Part shown: positions 37,901-45,379 of the stretch, one piece after another | Layout: every line of letters starts with the position of its first letter | How positions within the stretch are numbered: position 1 is the stretch's first letter | NCBI RefSeq assembly: GCF_011762125.1 | Contig: NZ_JAASQN010000001.1 | Span: forward strand, 1,364,001 to 1,428,000 | Direction: 5' to 3' | Source of the DNA: Sphingopyxis panaciterrae | GTDB lineage: Bacteria; Pseudomonadota; Alphaproteobacteria; Sphingomonadales; Sphingomonadaceae | Length of the DNA stretch: 64,000 bases | Program-made: the position numbers and the translations under genes | Notes under the pieces: model-generated | Told to the model about the DNA's origin: nothing | Database searches by the model: none | Seen by the model: only the letters and a program-made list of their open reading frames with translations

Positions 37901-38452
37901 CATGTCGAAATGACTCCGGGAACGCGCATCCCGATGACGATGGCAGCGATGGTCGAAAGCGCACGGCCGCGGATGTCGCAGCGCGGCAACCGCTTTCTCA
38001 ACCTGACGCTGTCGGACCGTAGCGGGCAGTTTCAGTCGAGCTGTTTCGACGAGCAGGCGGGCAAGATCCTCGAAGGGCTCGCCGCCGACGGTGGCTGCGC
38101 GATCCTGGCGGTCGAACTCGACCTGCTCGAAGGCGAAGAAACGCCGCGGGTAACCGTGCGCGGGGCGCAATCGCTCGTCGACATTGCCGCGACCGCGGCG
38201 CTGCAATTGACATGCCGGGTCGAACTGCCCGAGGCGGTTCCGGAGATCGCGAAATGGCTCGAACGGCGCGACGACGCGCGCGGCAAGGTCGTGATCGCCA
38301 CGCGTGACCCCTTGACCGAGGAGGATATCCGTATCGAGCTTGGCCGTGGTTTCGCGCTGGGTCCTGACACCGTCTCGCGCCTCGAAATGGTTGCAGGCGT
38401 GACCGAGGCGGCGCTTTCACTTGTCGCGCCGCGCGAATTCCGGGTTCGGTAG
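34967..38452 (+). CDS. dnaE: DNA polymerase III alpha subunit
   Basis: The 1161-residue product is the replicative polymerase. The domain order is PHP (about 1-280), palm/fingers with catalytic Asp residues in MPDFDIDFCETRRGEV (about 403-418) and in KFDFLGLKTL, helix-hairpin-helix DNA binding, an OB fold, and a C-terminal tau-binding part. The PHP metal-site histidines are lost: the usual HLHxH-type start reads VPLRVFSSFT. Proofreading must therefore come from a separate epsilon subunit. No clear ribosome site precedes the ATG. The divergent gap to 34778 (188 bp) shows no gene. Confidence 0.97.
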   Translation: MAYSPFVPLRVFSSFTMLEGAIDPKAIAKAARDRGFPAIAICDRNGLYGAMAFGEACKAAGVQPVVGAMLSVARPGQRLANGAPLIDWIALFAQDETGYGNLCALVSGAHLGRPVEQDPHVSLSDIAGKSDGLICLTGGGEGALARLLADEQVTAANDYVEQLEALFAGRLYIELSRRGDAAEIAAEKALLDMAYARALPIVATNPANFVEPNFHPAHDAMLCIAQSAYVESEDRRVSSPEAWLKPAEAMEDSFSDLPEAMRNTLVIAQRCAFMAPKRAPILPSLAGDREAEAAQLKADAHAGLAARLALHSDLTAEERQAYVERLDFEVGVIVQMGFPGYFLIVADFIKWAKAHDIPVGPGRGSGAGSVVAWALTITDLDPLKLGLLFERFLNPERVSMPDFDIDFCETRRGEVIRYVQEKYGRDTVAQIITFGKLKARAVLKDTGRVLQMSYGQVDRLAKLVPNHPTDPWTLERALNGVAELMTEYKQDDGVRRLFDMARQLEGLPRHSSTHAAGVVIGDRPLDQLVPLYRDPRSDMPVTQFDMKYVETAGLVKFDFLGLKTLSVLKEAKRLLALRGIDVDLDTLAWDDNAVYELLQRGETVGVFQLESEGMRRTLSAVKPTNFGDIIALVALYRPGPMDNIPLFGARKNGREAIAYPHPLLEGILAETYGIFVYQEQVMQAAQILAGYSLGGADLLRRAMGKKVQAEMDAQRETFVKGCGEYNQINAKAANELFDLIDKFAGYGFNKSHAAAYALLSYQTAWLKAHYPHEFFAASMSFDSHQTDKLSIFIDDMRRLGVEVTPPSINDSEADFSVGQSGEELTVRYALGALKGVGEKAMEALVAERQAKGDFASLDDFANRIDPKILNRRQLEALAGAGAFDGIEPDRPRVYVGAEAMLGSASVNARERSIGQDFLFGEIDTVPALRLPAAEPWTLAERMTREKEAFGFYFSAHPVEQYEAIVLARGARSYGDICTHVEMTPGTRIPMTMAAMVESARPRMSQRGNRFLNLTLSDRSGQFQSSCFDEQAGKILEGLAADGGCAILAVELDLLEGEETPRVTVRGAQSLVDIAATAALQLTCRVELPEAVPEIAKWLERRDDARGKVVIATRDPLTEEDIRIELGRGFALGPDTVSRLEMVAGVTEAALSLVAPREFRVR

Positions 38453-38458
38453 CGTCCT

Positions 38459-38872
38459 ATGACCGTTGCAAGCAAGACGCCCGGGAGCTGCCTTTGCGGC
38501 GTCGTGCAGTTCGAAATAACGGGCGGATTCGACGCCTTTTTCCTGTGCCATTGTTCGCGATGCCGCAAGAATAGCGGGTCGGCGCATGGCGCGAACCTGT
38601 TCGCGTCGGACGCGACCATCGCCTGGCGGTCGGGCGAAAAGAATATCGCAACCTACCGTGTGCCGGATACGCGGCACGAGCGCAGTTTCTGCAAGAGCTG
38701 TGGTTCGGCTCTTCCCGGGGTGCGGATGGGCGGTGCGTTGCTTGTCGTTCCCGCGGGGAGCCTTGACGGGCCGGTCGATATTCGTCCGACGGCGCATATC
38801 AGTTGTGCCAGCCGCGCGGAATGGGACCGCAATCTGGCCGATGTTCCCCATTTGGATGGCCTTCCCGGTTAA
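38459..38872 (+). CDS. GFA/DUF636 family zinc protein
   Basis: The 137-residue GFA-fold protein has zinc ligands in GSCLCGVVQF, LCHCSRCRKNSG and FCKSCGSALP. The family is named after glutathione-dependent formaldehyde-activating enzyme, but that activity is doubtful for most members. The role here is unknown. It begins seven bases after dnaE and is probably co-transcribed with it. Confidence 0.9.
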   Translation: MTVASKTPGSCLCGVVQFEITGGFDAFFLCHCSRCRKNSGSAHGANLFASDATIAWRSGEKNIATYRVPDTRHERSFCKSCGSALPGVRMGGALLVVPAGSLDGPVDIRPTAHISCASRAEWDRNLADVPHLDGLPG

Positions 38873-38970
38873 ATCTGCGCTTTTCGCCTTCATTGCCTCC
38901 TGTTTTGCCTTGCGCGCGCTTTGCCTCCGACCTTATCCCTGAGGGGCAACGATAGAATAGAGGATGCCTG

Positions 38971-40578
38971 ATGATGGGAATGCAGGGCCAGCCCTTGCTG
39001 GTGACCAGCCTGATCGATCATGCCGCGCGCGAACATGAGGGCCGCGAGATCGTTTCGCGGTGGACCGATGGCAGCATGACGCGATCGACCTGGGGCGAAG
39101 TGGGCAAGGACGCGCGCCGTTTCGCCTCGGCAATGGTGAAGCTGGGGATGAGGAAGGGCGACCGGATCGCGACGCTCGCGATGAACCACGGCTATCACCT
39201 CGTCACCTGGTACGGCAGCGCGGGCATGGGCGGGGTGCTCCACACGGTCAACCCGCGGCTGTTCGACGAACAGCTCGTCTATATCGTCAATCATGCCGAG
39301 GACCGGGTGTTGCTGTTCGATGCGGCCTTCCTGCCGATCGTCGAGCGGCTGCGGGGTCAGCTTCCCACTATCGAGCATTTCATCCTGTTCGATGCGCCCG
39401 CGCGCGATGGCTATCTGTCTTACCGCGATCTGATCGACGACGGCGATGCCGGTTTCGCGTGGGTGGAGCTCGACGAGCGCGATCCGGTCGGGCTGTGCTA
39501 CACCAGCGGGACGACGGGCAATCCGAAGGGCGTATTGTACGAGCATCGGTCGAACGTCATCCATGCGATCACCGAGATCCAGCCCGACGTGTTCGACATG
39601 TCGAACCGCAGCGTCATCCTGCCGATCGTGCCGATGTTCCATGCCAATAGCTGGGGTATTCCCTTTGCCGCCGCGACGGTGGGGGCGAAGCTGGTGTTTT
39701 CGGCGACGAACGAGGCGCAGATACTGTGTGACCTGATGCACGACGAGGGGGTTACGCACAGCGCCGGCGTGCCGACGGTGTGGATCGCGATGTTCGCGCA
39801 TATGGACGCGACCGGGATCGGTTATGGCAAGCTCGGCCGCGTCATCATCGGCGGGTCGGCGGCGCCGCGCGCGATGATCGAGCGGTTCATGACGGCCGGG
39901 GTCGACGTCGCCCATGCTTGGGGCATGACTGAAACGAGTCCGATCGGGACGATGGGCAAAAGGCCGTGGAACTGGGACGAGATGGGTTTCGACGAACGCG
40001 TCGACGTCGTCTGCCGCCAGGGGTGCCCGCCATTCGGCGTCGAACTGCGCGTCGTCGACGACGAAGACAAGGTGCTGCCGCGCGACGGTGTGTCGAGCGG
40101 CAGGCTGCAGATCCGCGGGCCGTGGATCATCCAGCGCTATTTCAAGGCGAGCGAGGATGCGGCCGACGATGACGGCTGGTTCGACACCGGCGACGTGTCG
40201 GTGATCCATCCCGACGGCGTCATGCAGATCACCGACCGCGCGAAGGACGTGATCAAATCGGGCGGCGAGTGGATCAGCTCGATCGAACTCGAAAACGCCG
40301 CGATCGGCGCCCCTGGGGTGCAGGAAGCGGCGGCGGTCGGCGTCTATCACCCGAAGTGGGATGAGCGGCCGATCCTGCTCGTCGTCCGCAAGGCCGGCGC
40401 CGAGACCAGCGAGGCGGCGATCATCGACTATCTGGGGGACAAGGTCGCCAAATGGTGGTTGCCCGACGAAATCCTGTTTGTGGATGCGTTGCCGCATACG
40501 GCGACGGGGAAGATATTGAAGCGCCAGATCCGCGACGATTATAAGGATTACAGGCTGAAATCGCTGGCGGCGGCTTGA
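38971..40578 (+). CDS. fatty-acid--CoA ligase (AMP-forming, AlkK-like)
   Basis: The 535-residue adenylate-forming ligase has P-loop [17 protein letters not shown] (about 170-186), the A5 region [12 protein letters not shown], the hinge motif [11 protein letters not shown], and the C-terminal catalytic Lys in [15 protein letters not shown]. Overall it resembles medium-/long-chain acyl-CoA synthetases of the AlkK/FadD13 type. It activates fatty acids for beta-oxidation. AGAGGA lies before tandem ATG codons at 38971 and 38974, so the exact start is uncertain by a few residues. Confidence 0.9.
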   Translation: MMGMQGQPLLVTSLIDHAAREHEGREIVSRWTDGSMTRSTWGEVGKDARRFASAMVKLGMRKGDRIATLAMNHGYHLVTWYGSAGMGGVLHTVNPRLFDEQLVYIVNHAEDRVLLFDAAFLPIVERLRGQLPTIEHFILFDAPARDGYLSYRDLIDDGDAGFAWVELDERDPVGLCYTSGTTGNPKGVLYEHRSNVIHAITEIQPDVFDMSNRSVILPIVPMFHANSWGIPFAAATVGAKLVFSATNEAQILCDLMHDEGVTHSAGVPTVWIAMFAHMDATGIGYGKLGRVIIGGSAAPRAMIERFMTAGVDVAHAWGMTETSPIGTMGKRPWNWDEMGFDERVDVVCRQGCPPFGVELRVVDDEDKVLPRDGVSSGRLQIRGPWIIQRYFKASEDAADDDGWFDTGDVSVIHPDGVMQITDRAKDVIKSGGEWISSIELENAAIGAPGVQEAAAVGVYHPKWDERPILLVVRKAGAETSEAAIIDYLGDKVAKWWLPDEILFVDALPHTATGKILKRQIRDDYKDYRLKSLAAA

Positions 40579-40594
40579 GGCGAGTTAGTGGGAG

Positions 40595-40624
40595 CGTCGC
40601 CCCTGCGAAGGCAGGGGCCGCTGG
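40595..40624 (+). repeat. left 30-bp inverted repeat of the GIY-YIG unit
   Basis: It begins CGTCGCCCCTGCGAAGGCAG and ends CCGCTGG. It contains a 7-bp stem with a GAAG loop and is the exact reverse complement of 40944-40973. Confidence 0.95.
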
Positions 40625-40633
40625 CGGCCTTAC

Positions 40634-40924
40634 TCAAGCGTTGAGGATTTCAAACAGGTCGGCCCATTGTGGGTTGATTTCCGAGATCAGCCGAAGCTTC
40701 CATCCGCGCTTCCACCTCTTCAGAGCCTTTTCGCGGACGATAGCTTCGTCGATCCGATCGAAGGGTTCTGCATGGATCAGGCGCGTCAGGTTCCACTTCT
40801 TGCAGAAATCCGAGCCGGTCCCGGATCGGTGCGCAAAGATGCGAGCAGGGAGATCGGCCGTTACGCCGATATAGAGAATTCCCATCGGCTTGTTCGTCAT
40901 GATGTAGACATAGGCGCGTCTCAT
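40634..40924 (-). CDS. GIY-YIG nuclease family protein
   Basis: The 96-residue single-domain GIY-YIG nuclease has the GIY part in YVYIMTN, the YIG part in GILYIGVTADL, the catalytic Arg in ARIFAHRSG, and the metal-binding Glu in AIVREKALKRW. All core residues are present, so it should be active. The ATG at 40924 has a GGAG site nine bases upstream; an in-frame ATG at 40939 lies inside that leader and adds five residues. Members of this small group are called YhbQ/UPF0213-like, and their roles are unclear. It is bracketed by inverted repeats (40595-40624 and 40944-40973), which are the obvious candidate substrate. That link is inference. Confidence 0.88.
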   Translation of the reverse strand: MRRAYVYIMTNKPMGILYIGVTADLPARIFAHRSGTGSDFCKKWNLTRLIHAEPFDRIDEAIVREKALKRWKRGWKLRLISEINPQWADLFEILNA

Positions 40925-40943
40925 CGAAATCAGCTCCATGATC

Positions 40944-40973
40944 CCAGCGGCCCCTGCCTTCGCAGGGGCGACG
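40944..40973 (+). repeat. right 30-bp inverted repeat of the GIY-YIG unit
   Basis: Exact reverse complement of 40595-40624. It sits 20 bases upstream of the GIY-YIG start codon (minus strand), so its hairpin could also influence expression of that gene. Confidence 0.95.
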
Positions 40974-40983
40974 ATTGTTCCTG

Positions 40984-42072
40984 CTAAAACAGCTCCATCT
41001 GGCCGTCGCGTTCGGGCGGCCGGAACAGGTCGCAGCGGATCGGTGCGAAGCTGCGGTCCATGCCGTGCTCGCGCGCCGCGCGTTTGACGCGGGTGCGGAT
41101 CAGCTGGGCCCAGACGCCTTGGCCCTTCATGCGCGTGAAGAAATCGGGGTCGTTGTCGCGGCCGCCGCGAATATCCTGCACCATATGCATCACCTTGCCG
41201 GCGCGGTCGGGATAGTGCGCGGTCAGCCAAGCGCGAAACAGTGGCGCGACCTCGTGGGGCAGGCGCATCAATATATAGGAGGCGCGGATCGCGCCGGCTT
41301 CCGCGGCGGCCTGCATAATCGCCTCGATCTCATGATCGGTGATTGCAGGGATGATCGGCGAGATGTTGACCTGCGTCGGCACGCCGGCGTCGATCAGCTC
41401 GCGGATCGCGGCGAGCCGTCGGCGCGGATGCGGGGCGCGGGGTTCGAGCGTGCGGGCAACAGCGGGGTCGAGCGTCGTGACCGAGATCGCGACGCCGACC
41501 AGATTGTCCCGCGCCATCTGCTCCAAAAGGTCGATGTCGCGGAGCAGCCGGTCGGACTTGGTGGTGATCAGCAGCGGGTGTTTGGTCTCGGCGAGTACCT
41601 CGACGATCTGGCGCGTGATCCCCCATTCGCGTTCGATCGGCTGATAGCCGTCGGTATTGGTGCCGATCGCGATTGGCGCGACCTTGTAATTGCGCCGGGC
41701 GAGTTCGGCACGGAGCAGCTGCGCGGCATCGGGTTTGGCGAACAGCTTGCTTTCAAAATCGAGCCCCGGCGACAGGTCGTGAAAGGCGTGCGTCGGGCGG
41801 GCGAAGCAATAGATGCAGCCATGTTCGCAGCCGCGGTACGGGTTGATCGAGCGGTCGAAACCGATGTCGGGCGAGGTGTTGCGTGCGATGATCGTCTTGG
41901 GATGTTCGACCGTTACCGTCGTGCGCAGCGGCGGGGCGTCGCCGTCGATATCCTCCGCCGCGTCGAGCCAGTCGCCATCGGCGACACGTTCGGCTGATCC
42001 GGTGCGCGTCGGCCGCAAATTGGTCGGCGCACCGCGGCCGGAAATGGGGGGCAGGGGTTTCGATGATTCCAC
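40984..42072 (-). CDS. PA0069 family radical SAM protein
   Basis: The 362-residue product has the radical SAM cluster CEHGCIYC (CxxxCxxC, about 82-89) preceded by SINPYRGC. It matches the PA0069/spore-photoproduct-lyase-like group (SplB-like), found widely in proteobacteria with unknown substrate. A C-terminal segment with PIRCDLFRPPERDGQMELF is typical of the group. It presumably uses S-adenosylmethionine radical chemistry on a nucleic-acid-related substrate, but this is not shown. Confidence 0.88.
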   Translation of the reverse strand: MESSKPLPPISGRGAPTNLRPTRTGSAERVADGDWLDAAEDIDGDAPPLRTTVTVEHPKTIIARNTSPDIGFDRSINPYRGCEHGCIYCFARPTHAFHDLSPGLDFESKLFAKPDAAQLLRAELARRNYKVAPIAIGTNTDGYQPIEREWGITRQIVEVLAETKHPLLITTKSDRLLRDIDLLEQMARDNLVGVAISVTTLDPAVARTLEPRAPHPRRRLAAIRELIDAGVPTQVNISPIIPAITDHEIEAIMQAAAEAGAIRASYILMRLPHEVAPLFRAWLTAHYPDRAGKVMHMVQDIRGGRDNDPDFFTRMKGQGVWAQLIRTRVKRAAREHGMDRSFAPIRCDLFRPPERDGQMELF

Positions 42073-42118
42073 CGATGCAGGTTATCGCTCCGGTGAGAAC
42101 AAATAAAGAACAAATATT

Positions 42119-42196
42119 CGTCGCCCCCGCGAAGGCGGGGGCCGCTATCGGCCTTGCGCTACGTTGCCAGCGGCCCCCGCCTTCGCGGGGGCGACG
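42119..42196. repeat. short gene-less copy of the GIY-YIG unit repeats
   Basis: Arms 42119-42146 and 42169-42196 are perfect 28-base inverted repeats with a 22-base spacer. They match the arms at 40595-40624 except for a T-to-C change and the matching A-to-G change, which keep the internal stem paired (CCCCTGC/GCAGGGG becomes CCCCCGC/GCGGGGG). It lies between the radical SAM start and the moaB stop, with the right arm ending one base before the moaB stop codon. Confidence 0.9.
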
Positions 42197-42197
42197 G

Positions 42198-42722
42198 TCA
42201 TTCGATCAGCCGCGGCATCAGTTCGACGAAGTTGCAAGGTTTGTGACGGCTGTCGAGCTGGGTCGACAAAATGCCCTCCCATGCGTCGGTCACCGCGCCG
42301 GTCGATCCCGGGAGCGCGAAGATATAGGTGCCGCGCGCGACGACGGCGCAGGCGCGCGACTGGATCGTCGAAGTGCCGATCTTTTGATAGCTGAGCCAAC
42401 GGAACAACTCGCCGAAGCCGGGAATATCCTTGCCGTCGAGGCGGTGCAGCGCCTCGGGCGTCACGTCGCGGCCGGTCACGCCGGTGCCGCCGGTGGTAAT
42501 CACCACATCGACATCGGCATCGTCGATCCAATTGTGGAGCCGAGAGACGATCAGGTCTCCTTCGTCGCGGATGATCGCGCGCGCGGCGAGGATGTGGCCG
42601 GCATCGGTCAGCAATTCGACGAGCTTGTCGCCCGATTTATCGTCGGCCTCGCTGCGGCTGTCCGAAATCGTCAATATGGCGATGCGAACGGGTCGGAATT
42701 CGAGGGCCGGATCAATTGGCAT
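42198..42722 (-). CDS. moaB: molybdenum cofactor biosynthesis protein B
   Basis: The 174-residue MoaB/Mog-fold protein has VRIAILTISDSRSEADDKSG near the start and the molybdopterin-binding block VVITTGGTGVTGRDVTPEAL. Proteins of this family adenylylate molybdopterin or have a related role, complementing moaC and moeA elsewhere in the window. The start at 42722 (MPIDPALEF) matches the usual family start; an ATG 18 bases upstream is possible. It overlaps the end of the upstream transglycosylase gene, which suggests co-transcription. Confidence 0.93.
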   Translation of the reverse strand: MPIDPALEFRPVRIAILTISDSRSEADDKSGDKLVELLTDAGHILAARAIIRDEGDLIVSRLHNWIDDADVDVVITTGGTGVTGRDVTPEALHRLDGKDIPGFGELFRWLSYQKIGTSTIQSRACAVVARGTYIFALPGSTGAVTDAWEGILSTQLDSRHKPCNFVELMPRLIE

Positions 42723-44469
42723 CGGCAAGGCCGCCGGCATAGGTCAGCCGAATCCGATCCTTGCTGTCGGGAAAGCGCGGCCATTTGCCTTGCGCGAGCG
42801 CGGCGCGGCTGATCGACGGTTTGCCCTGCTGCGCCTCGTACATCCAATAGTTACGCAGCACGATGCCGACATAGCCACGGGTTTCCCAATAGGGGATCGA
42901 TTCCATATAGAGCAGGGGGTCGCCCTGATCGCGGATTTCGGTCTGCCAGCGCGCGACCGGGGCGGGGCCGGCGTTATAGGCGGCGATGACCTTTGGCAGC
43001 AGGCCGCCGGTCGAACCGTCGCGGCTCAGATATTGCAGATAGCTTTGCCCGAAATCCATGTTGACCGCGGGAATGCGCAAATCGCCCGTCCCGCTGTCAC
43101 CGCGCCAGCGCGCCACGTCGCGCGCGGTGCCGGGGCGCACCTGCATCAGGCCGAAAGCTCCGGCGGGGCTGACCACGGTGCGCTGGAACCGCGATTCCTG
43201 CAACGTGTGGGCAAAGACGAGCGCCGGATCGACCTTCCAGCCGCCATTGGGTTCCCATTTCGGCTGCGGATAGCGGGTCTGCGCCGCGAGCTTGCGCCCC
43301 TGCGGGGTGTTGTGCGCGAGATAGAGCTGCGTTTCCGGCAGGCTGAGCGCACCCGCCATGCCGATCAGCTGGGCATGCTGTTCGGGGTTGCCGATCTGCG
43401 CCTGATAGCGCAGCGCGTCGCCGGCATATTTATCCTCGCCGATCTCGGCGAGCGCCATCGCGACGCGGACGTTCGGGAGGTCCTCGAGCGCGCGCCAGGC
43501 GCTGCGGTCGGCGCGGACATTTTCGCGCTGGCTGGCGGTTTCGACGCCGAGCGTTTCGGCGGCGAGCAGGCCGTAGAGCGTTTCCTCGTTCGCGGCAGCG
43601 GCGCGCAGGCGCGGCTGAACCGATGCGGGTTCGCCCGCCGCGATCGCGGCGCGCGCAGCCCAATAATAGGCCGCCGCGCGGGTTTCGCTGTCGGGCGCTT
43701 CCTTGGCGACGCGATCGAACGAGACGAGGGCGCTGCGATAATCGTGGAGCCGCCACGAGGCGAGACCCTGAACCCACGCGCCCTGCGTCGCCCAAGCGCC
43801 GCCACCCGCGGTGCAGGCGAGCGACAGGCGCAGCGCATTCTGGTCGTCATTTTCGATATAATAGGACCAGGCGACCTTTTGCGTCCATTCGGCGCGCGCT
43901 TCGGGCGACAGCTGGTCGGCGACGGCGCTCAGCAGCGCTTCGGCGCCCGCCGGATCGTCGTTCTTGATGCGATCGGGGATGGTGGCGGCAAGGCGCGCCG
44001 CAACGGGATCGCTGACGCTGTCAGCGCCCAGCCGGCGTGGCGCACTGCCCGCCCAGGACAGGCGCGTCTGCATCGGCAGTGTCGGCAGGTCGGTCGCGCC
44101 GCGTTTGGCGGCGAGCCGGCCAAGCTGCTCGGCCTGCGGCAGCTGCGGCGAGCGCGCGAGGATTGGCATGATGTCGGCGACTTCGGCGCGCGGGCTGTTC
44201 GGCGCGATGAGCAGTTCGGCGCGTAGGAAATCATTGAGCGGGCCGTTTTCGGCGCCGTCGAGCAAGGATTTGGCGTCGGCCCAGCGCTGCCCGCGGATCG
44301 CGGCCAGCACCTGCGTATAAAGCTGTTTCTGCTTCGGCGACAAAATGTCGGGTACCGTCTGCGGCTGGGCGGTGAACCCGCGGTCGCCCGCTTCGGTCGC
44401 CGCGGCAGGGCTCGCGCCCGCCGCCGCGGCGGCAAGGGCGCAGGAGAGAAGGAATATTCTTGTCTTCAT
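42712..44469 (-). CDS. slt: soluble lytic murein transglycosylase (Slt-type)
   Basis: The 585-residue product has a signal peptide (about 1-25), a long helical superhelical domain (about 40-400), and a C-terminal SLT catalytic domain (about 410-560). The catalytic Glu is in AHTLQESRFQRTVVSPAGAF, followed by GLMQVRPGTA and VIAAYNAGPAPV. It cleaves peptidoglycan glycan strands, leaving 1,6-anhydro ends, in the periplasm. It is followed by moaB with an 11-base overlap and preceded closely by the UDG-like gene. Confidence 0.93.
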   Translation of the reverse strand: MKTRIFLLSCALAAAAAGASPAAATEAGDRGFTAQPQTVPDILSPKQKQLYTQVLAAIRGQRWADAKSLLDGAENGPLNDFLRAELLIAPNSPRAEVADIMPILARSPQLPQAEQLGRLAAKRGATDLPTLPMQTRLSWAGSAPRRLGADSVSDPVAARLAATIPDRIKNDDPAGAEALLSAVADQLSPEARAEWTQKVAWSYYIENDDQNALRLSLACTAGGGAWATQGAWVQGLASWRLHDYRSALVSFDRVAKEAPDSETRAAAYYWAARAAIAAGEPASVQPRLRAAAANEETLYGLLAAETLGVETASQRENVRADRSAWRALEDLPNVRVAMALAEIGEDKYAGDALRYQAQIGNPEQHAQLIGMAGALSLPETQLYLAHNTPQGRKLAAQTRYPQPKWEPNGGWKVDPALVFAHTLQESRFQRTVVSPAGAFGLMQVRPGTARDVARWRGDSGTGDLRIPAVNMDFGQSYLQYLSRDGSTGGLLPKVIAAYNAGPAPVARWQTEIRDQGDPLLYMESIPYWETRGYVGIVLRNYWMYEAQQGKPSISRAALAQGKWPRFPDSKDRIRLTYAGGLADAN

Positions 44470-44472
44470 CTG

Positions 44473-45261
44473 TCAACGTCCCCGGTTGAACAGTTTGAGG
44501 CTATCCCAGGCGGCCGCCTTATGGGCCGGCCGGGCCAGCAGCATCGCGGGGTGCGCGATGGCCACTGTCTCCACCTTGCCGACATATTGGTTAACATCGA
44601 GTAACCTTCCCCGCGCATCGGCAAGCGGTATTGACGCGGCCATGCGGACGATGTCGCTGCCGATCAGAAGCAGGCGCTGCGGATTGGCGAGACGCAGGTG
44701 GTGCCAGAGCAAGCGGTCGAGTTCGGCGCCATCGCGTTCGCCGCAGCGGCCCCCGGGCGGACGGGTGACGGCGAGGCTGGCGACATAGCAGTCGGCGCGC
44801 GCGATTCCGATCGCGCGTAGCATCGCGTCGAGCAAGCTTCCCGCCGCGCCCGCGAACAACAAGGCTTCGCGCTGGTCATCGACTTCAGGCCACGCGGTGA
44901 GGAGCATCAGCGGCGCGTCGGCCTTTCCGGCCGGCAGCACCCGCTGCGCATCCCATTGGCTGCCCGGTACGTCGGGGTGTTCGGCGAGCCAGGCCTGGAA
45001 GGCGTCCCATTCGTCCGGAAACACGGCCGGTCCCTTGGCAGCGGGCGCTTCGGGCGTTTCCTGACGCTGGAGCGCAGGGGGAAGCGGCGGGGCCTCGGGT
45101 TCGGCCAGAATCGTAGGCTTCGATTTCGCTGGAACGACGTCATTTGCCGGCGGCAAAGTCAGCCAGCCCGCCGGCTCTTCGCCGACAAGTGCGTCGACGC
45201 CGGCCAGCGACCACCAGTCGCAATAGCTTTCCGCCAGCAAGGCTGAATTCTGCCCACCCAT
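44473..45261 (-). CDS. degenerate uracil-DNA-glycosylase-like protein
   Basis: The product is 262 residues. The C-terminal half aligns by eye with family 4-type uracil-DNA glycosylases: LFAGAAGSLLDAMLRAIGIAR, then YVASLAVTRPPGGR, then LLLIGSDIVR. The usual active-site motif GEAPGxxED reads TAWPEVDD, and the Cys residues that hold the Fe-S cluster are not recognisable. It may have a different activity or none. The N-terminal part (about 1-110) is Pro/Ala/Glu-rich and unlike the family. The start at 45261 (MGGQNSALLAES) is chosen over a longer reading. It is divergent from the ETF oxidoreductase gene. Confidence 0.75.
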   Translation of the reverse strand: MGGQNSALLAESYCDWWSLAGVDALVGEEPAGWLTLPPANDVVPAKSKPTILAEPEAPPLPPALQRQETPEAPAAKGPAVFPDEWDAFQAWLAEHPDVPGSQWDAQRVLPAGKADAPLMLLTAWPEVDDQREALLFAGAAGSLLDAMLRAIGIARADCYVASLAVTRPPGGRCGERDGAELDRLLWHHLRLANPQRLLLIGSDIVRMAASIPLADARGRLLDVNQYVGKVETVAIAHPAMLLARPAHKAAAWDSLKLFNRGR

Positions 45262-45379
45262 GAATTTGTTGAAACAGCCTGTTGACGGACACGTCAATTG
45301 GCGGGCATCGCAATTCGTGACAGAATGAGCGCCGGACACGATGAATGATCGGCGCGGGGACGGCAGAAAGGTTATTGCG

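Larger units (their letters stand above)
40595..40973 (-). mobile_element. 379-bp unit: GIY-YIG gene between perfect 30-bp inverted repeats
   Basis: Arms 40595-40624 and 40944-40973 are exact reverse complements over 30 bases. Each arm itself contains a hairpin CCCCTGC-GAAG-GCAGGGG. The only gene between them encodes an intact GIY-YIG endonuclease on the minus strand. The unit fills the gap between two convergent genes almost exactly (16 bases from the ligase stop, 10 from the radical SAM gene stop). I see no target-site duplication. The organisation resembles REP/RAYT units, but with a nuclease of another family. Calling it mobile is inference. Confidence 0.6.

Noticed and set aside
40595..40973. 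classical insertion sequence
   Set aside because: No transposase and no visible target duplication; reported instead as a nuclease-repeat unit.
40595..42196. CRISPR array
   Set aside because: Repeats are few, inverted and unevenly spaced, and there are no cas genes.
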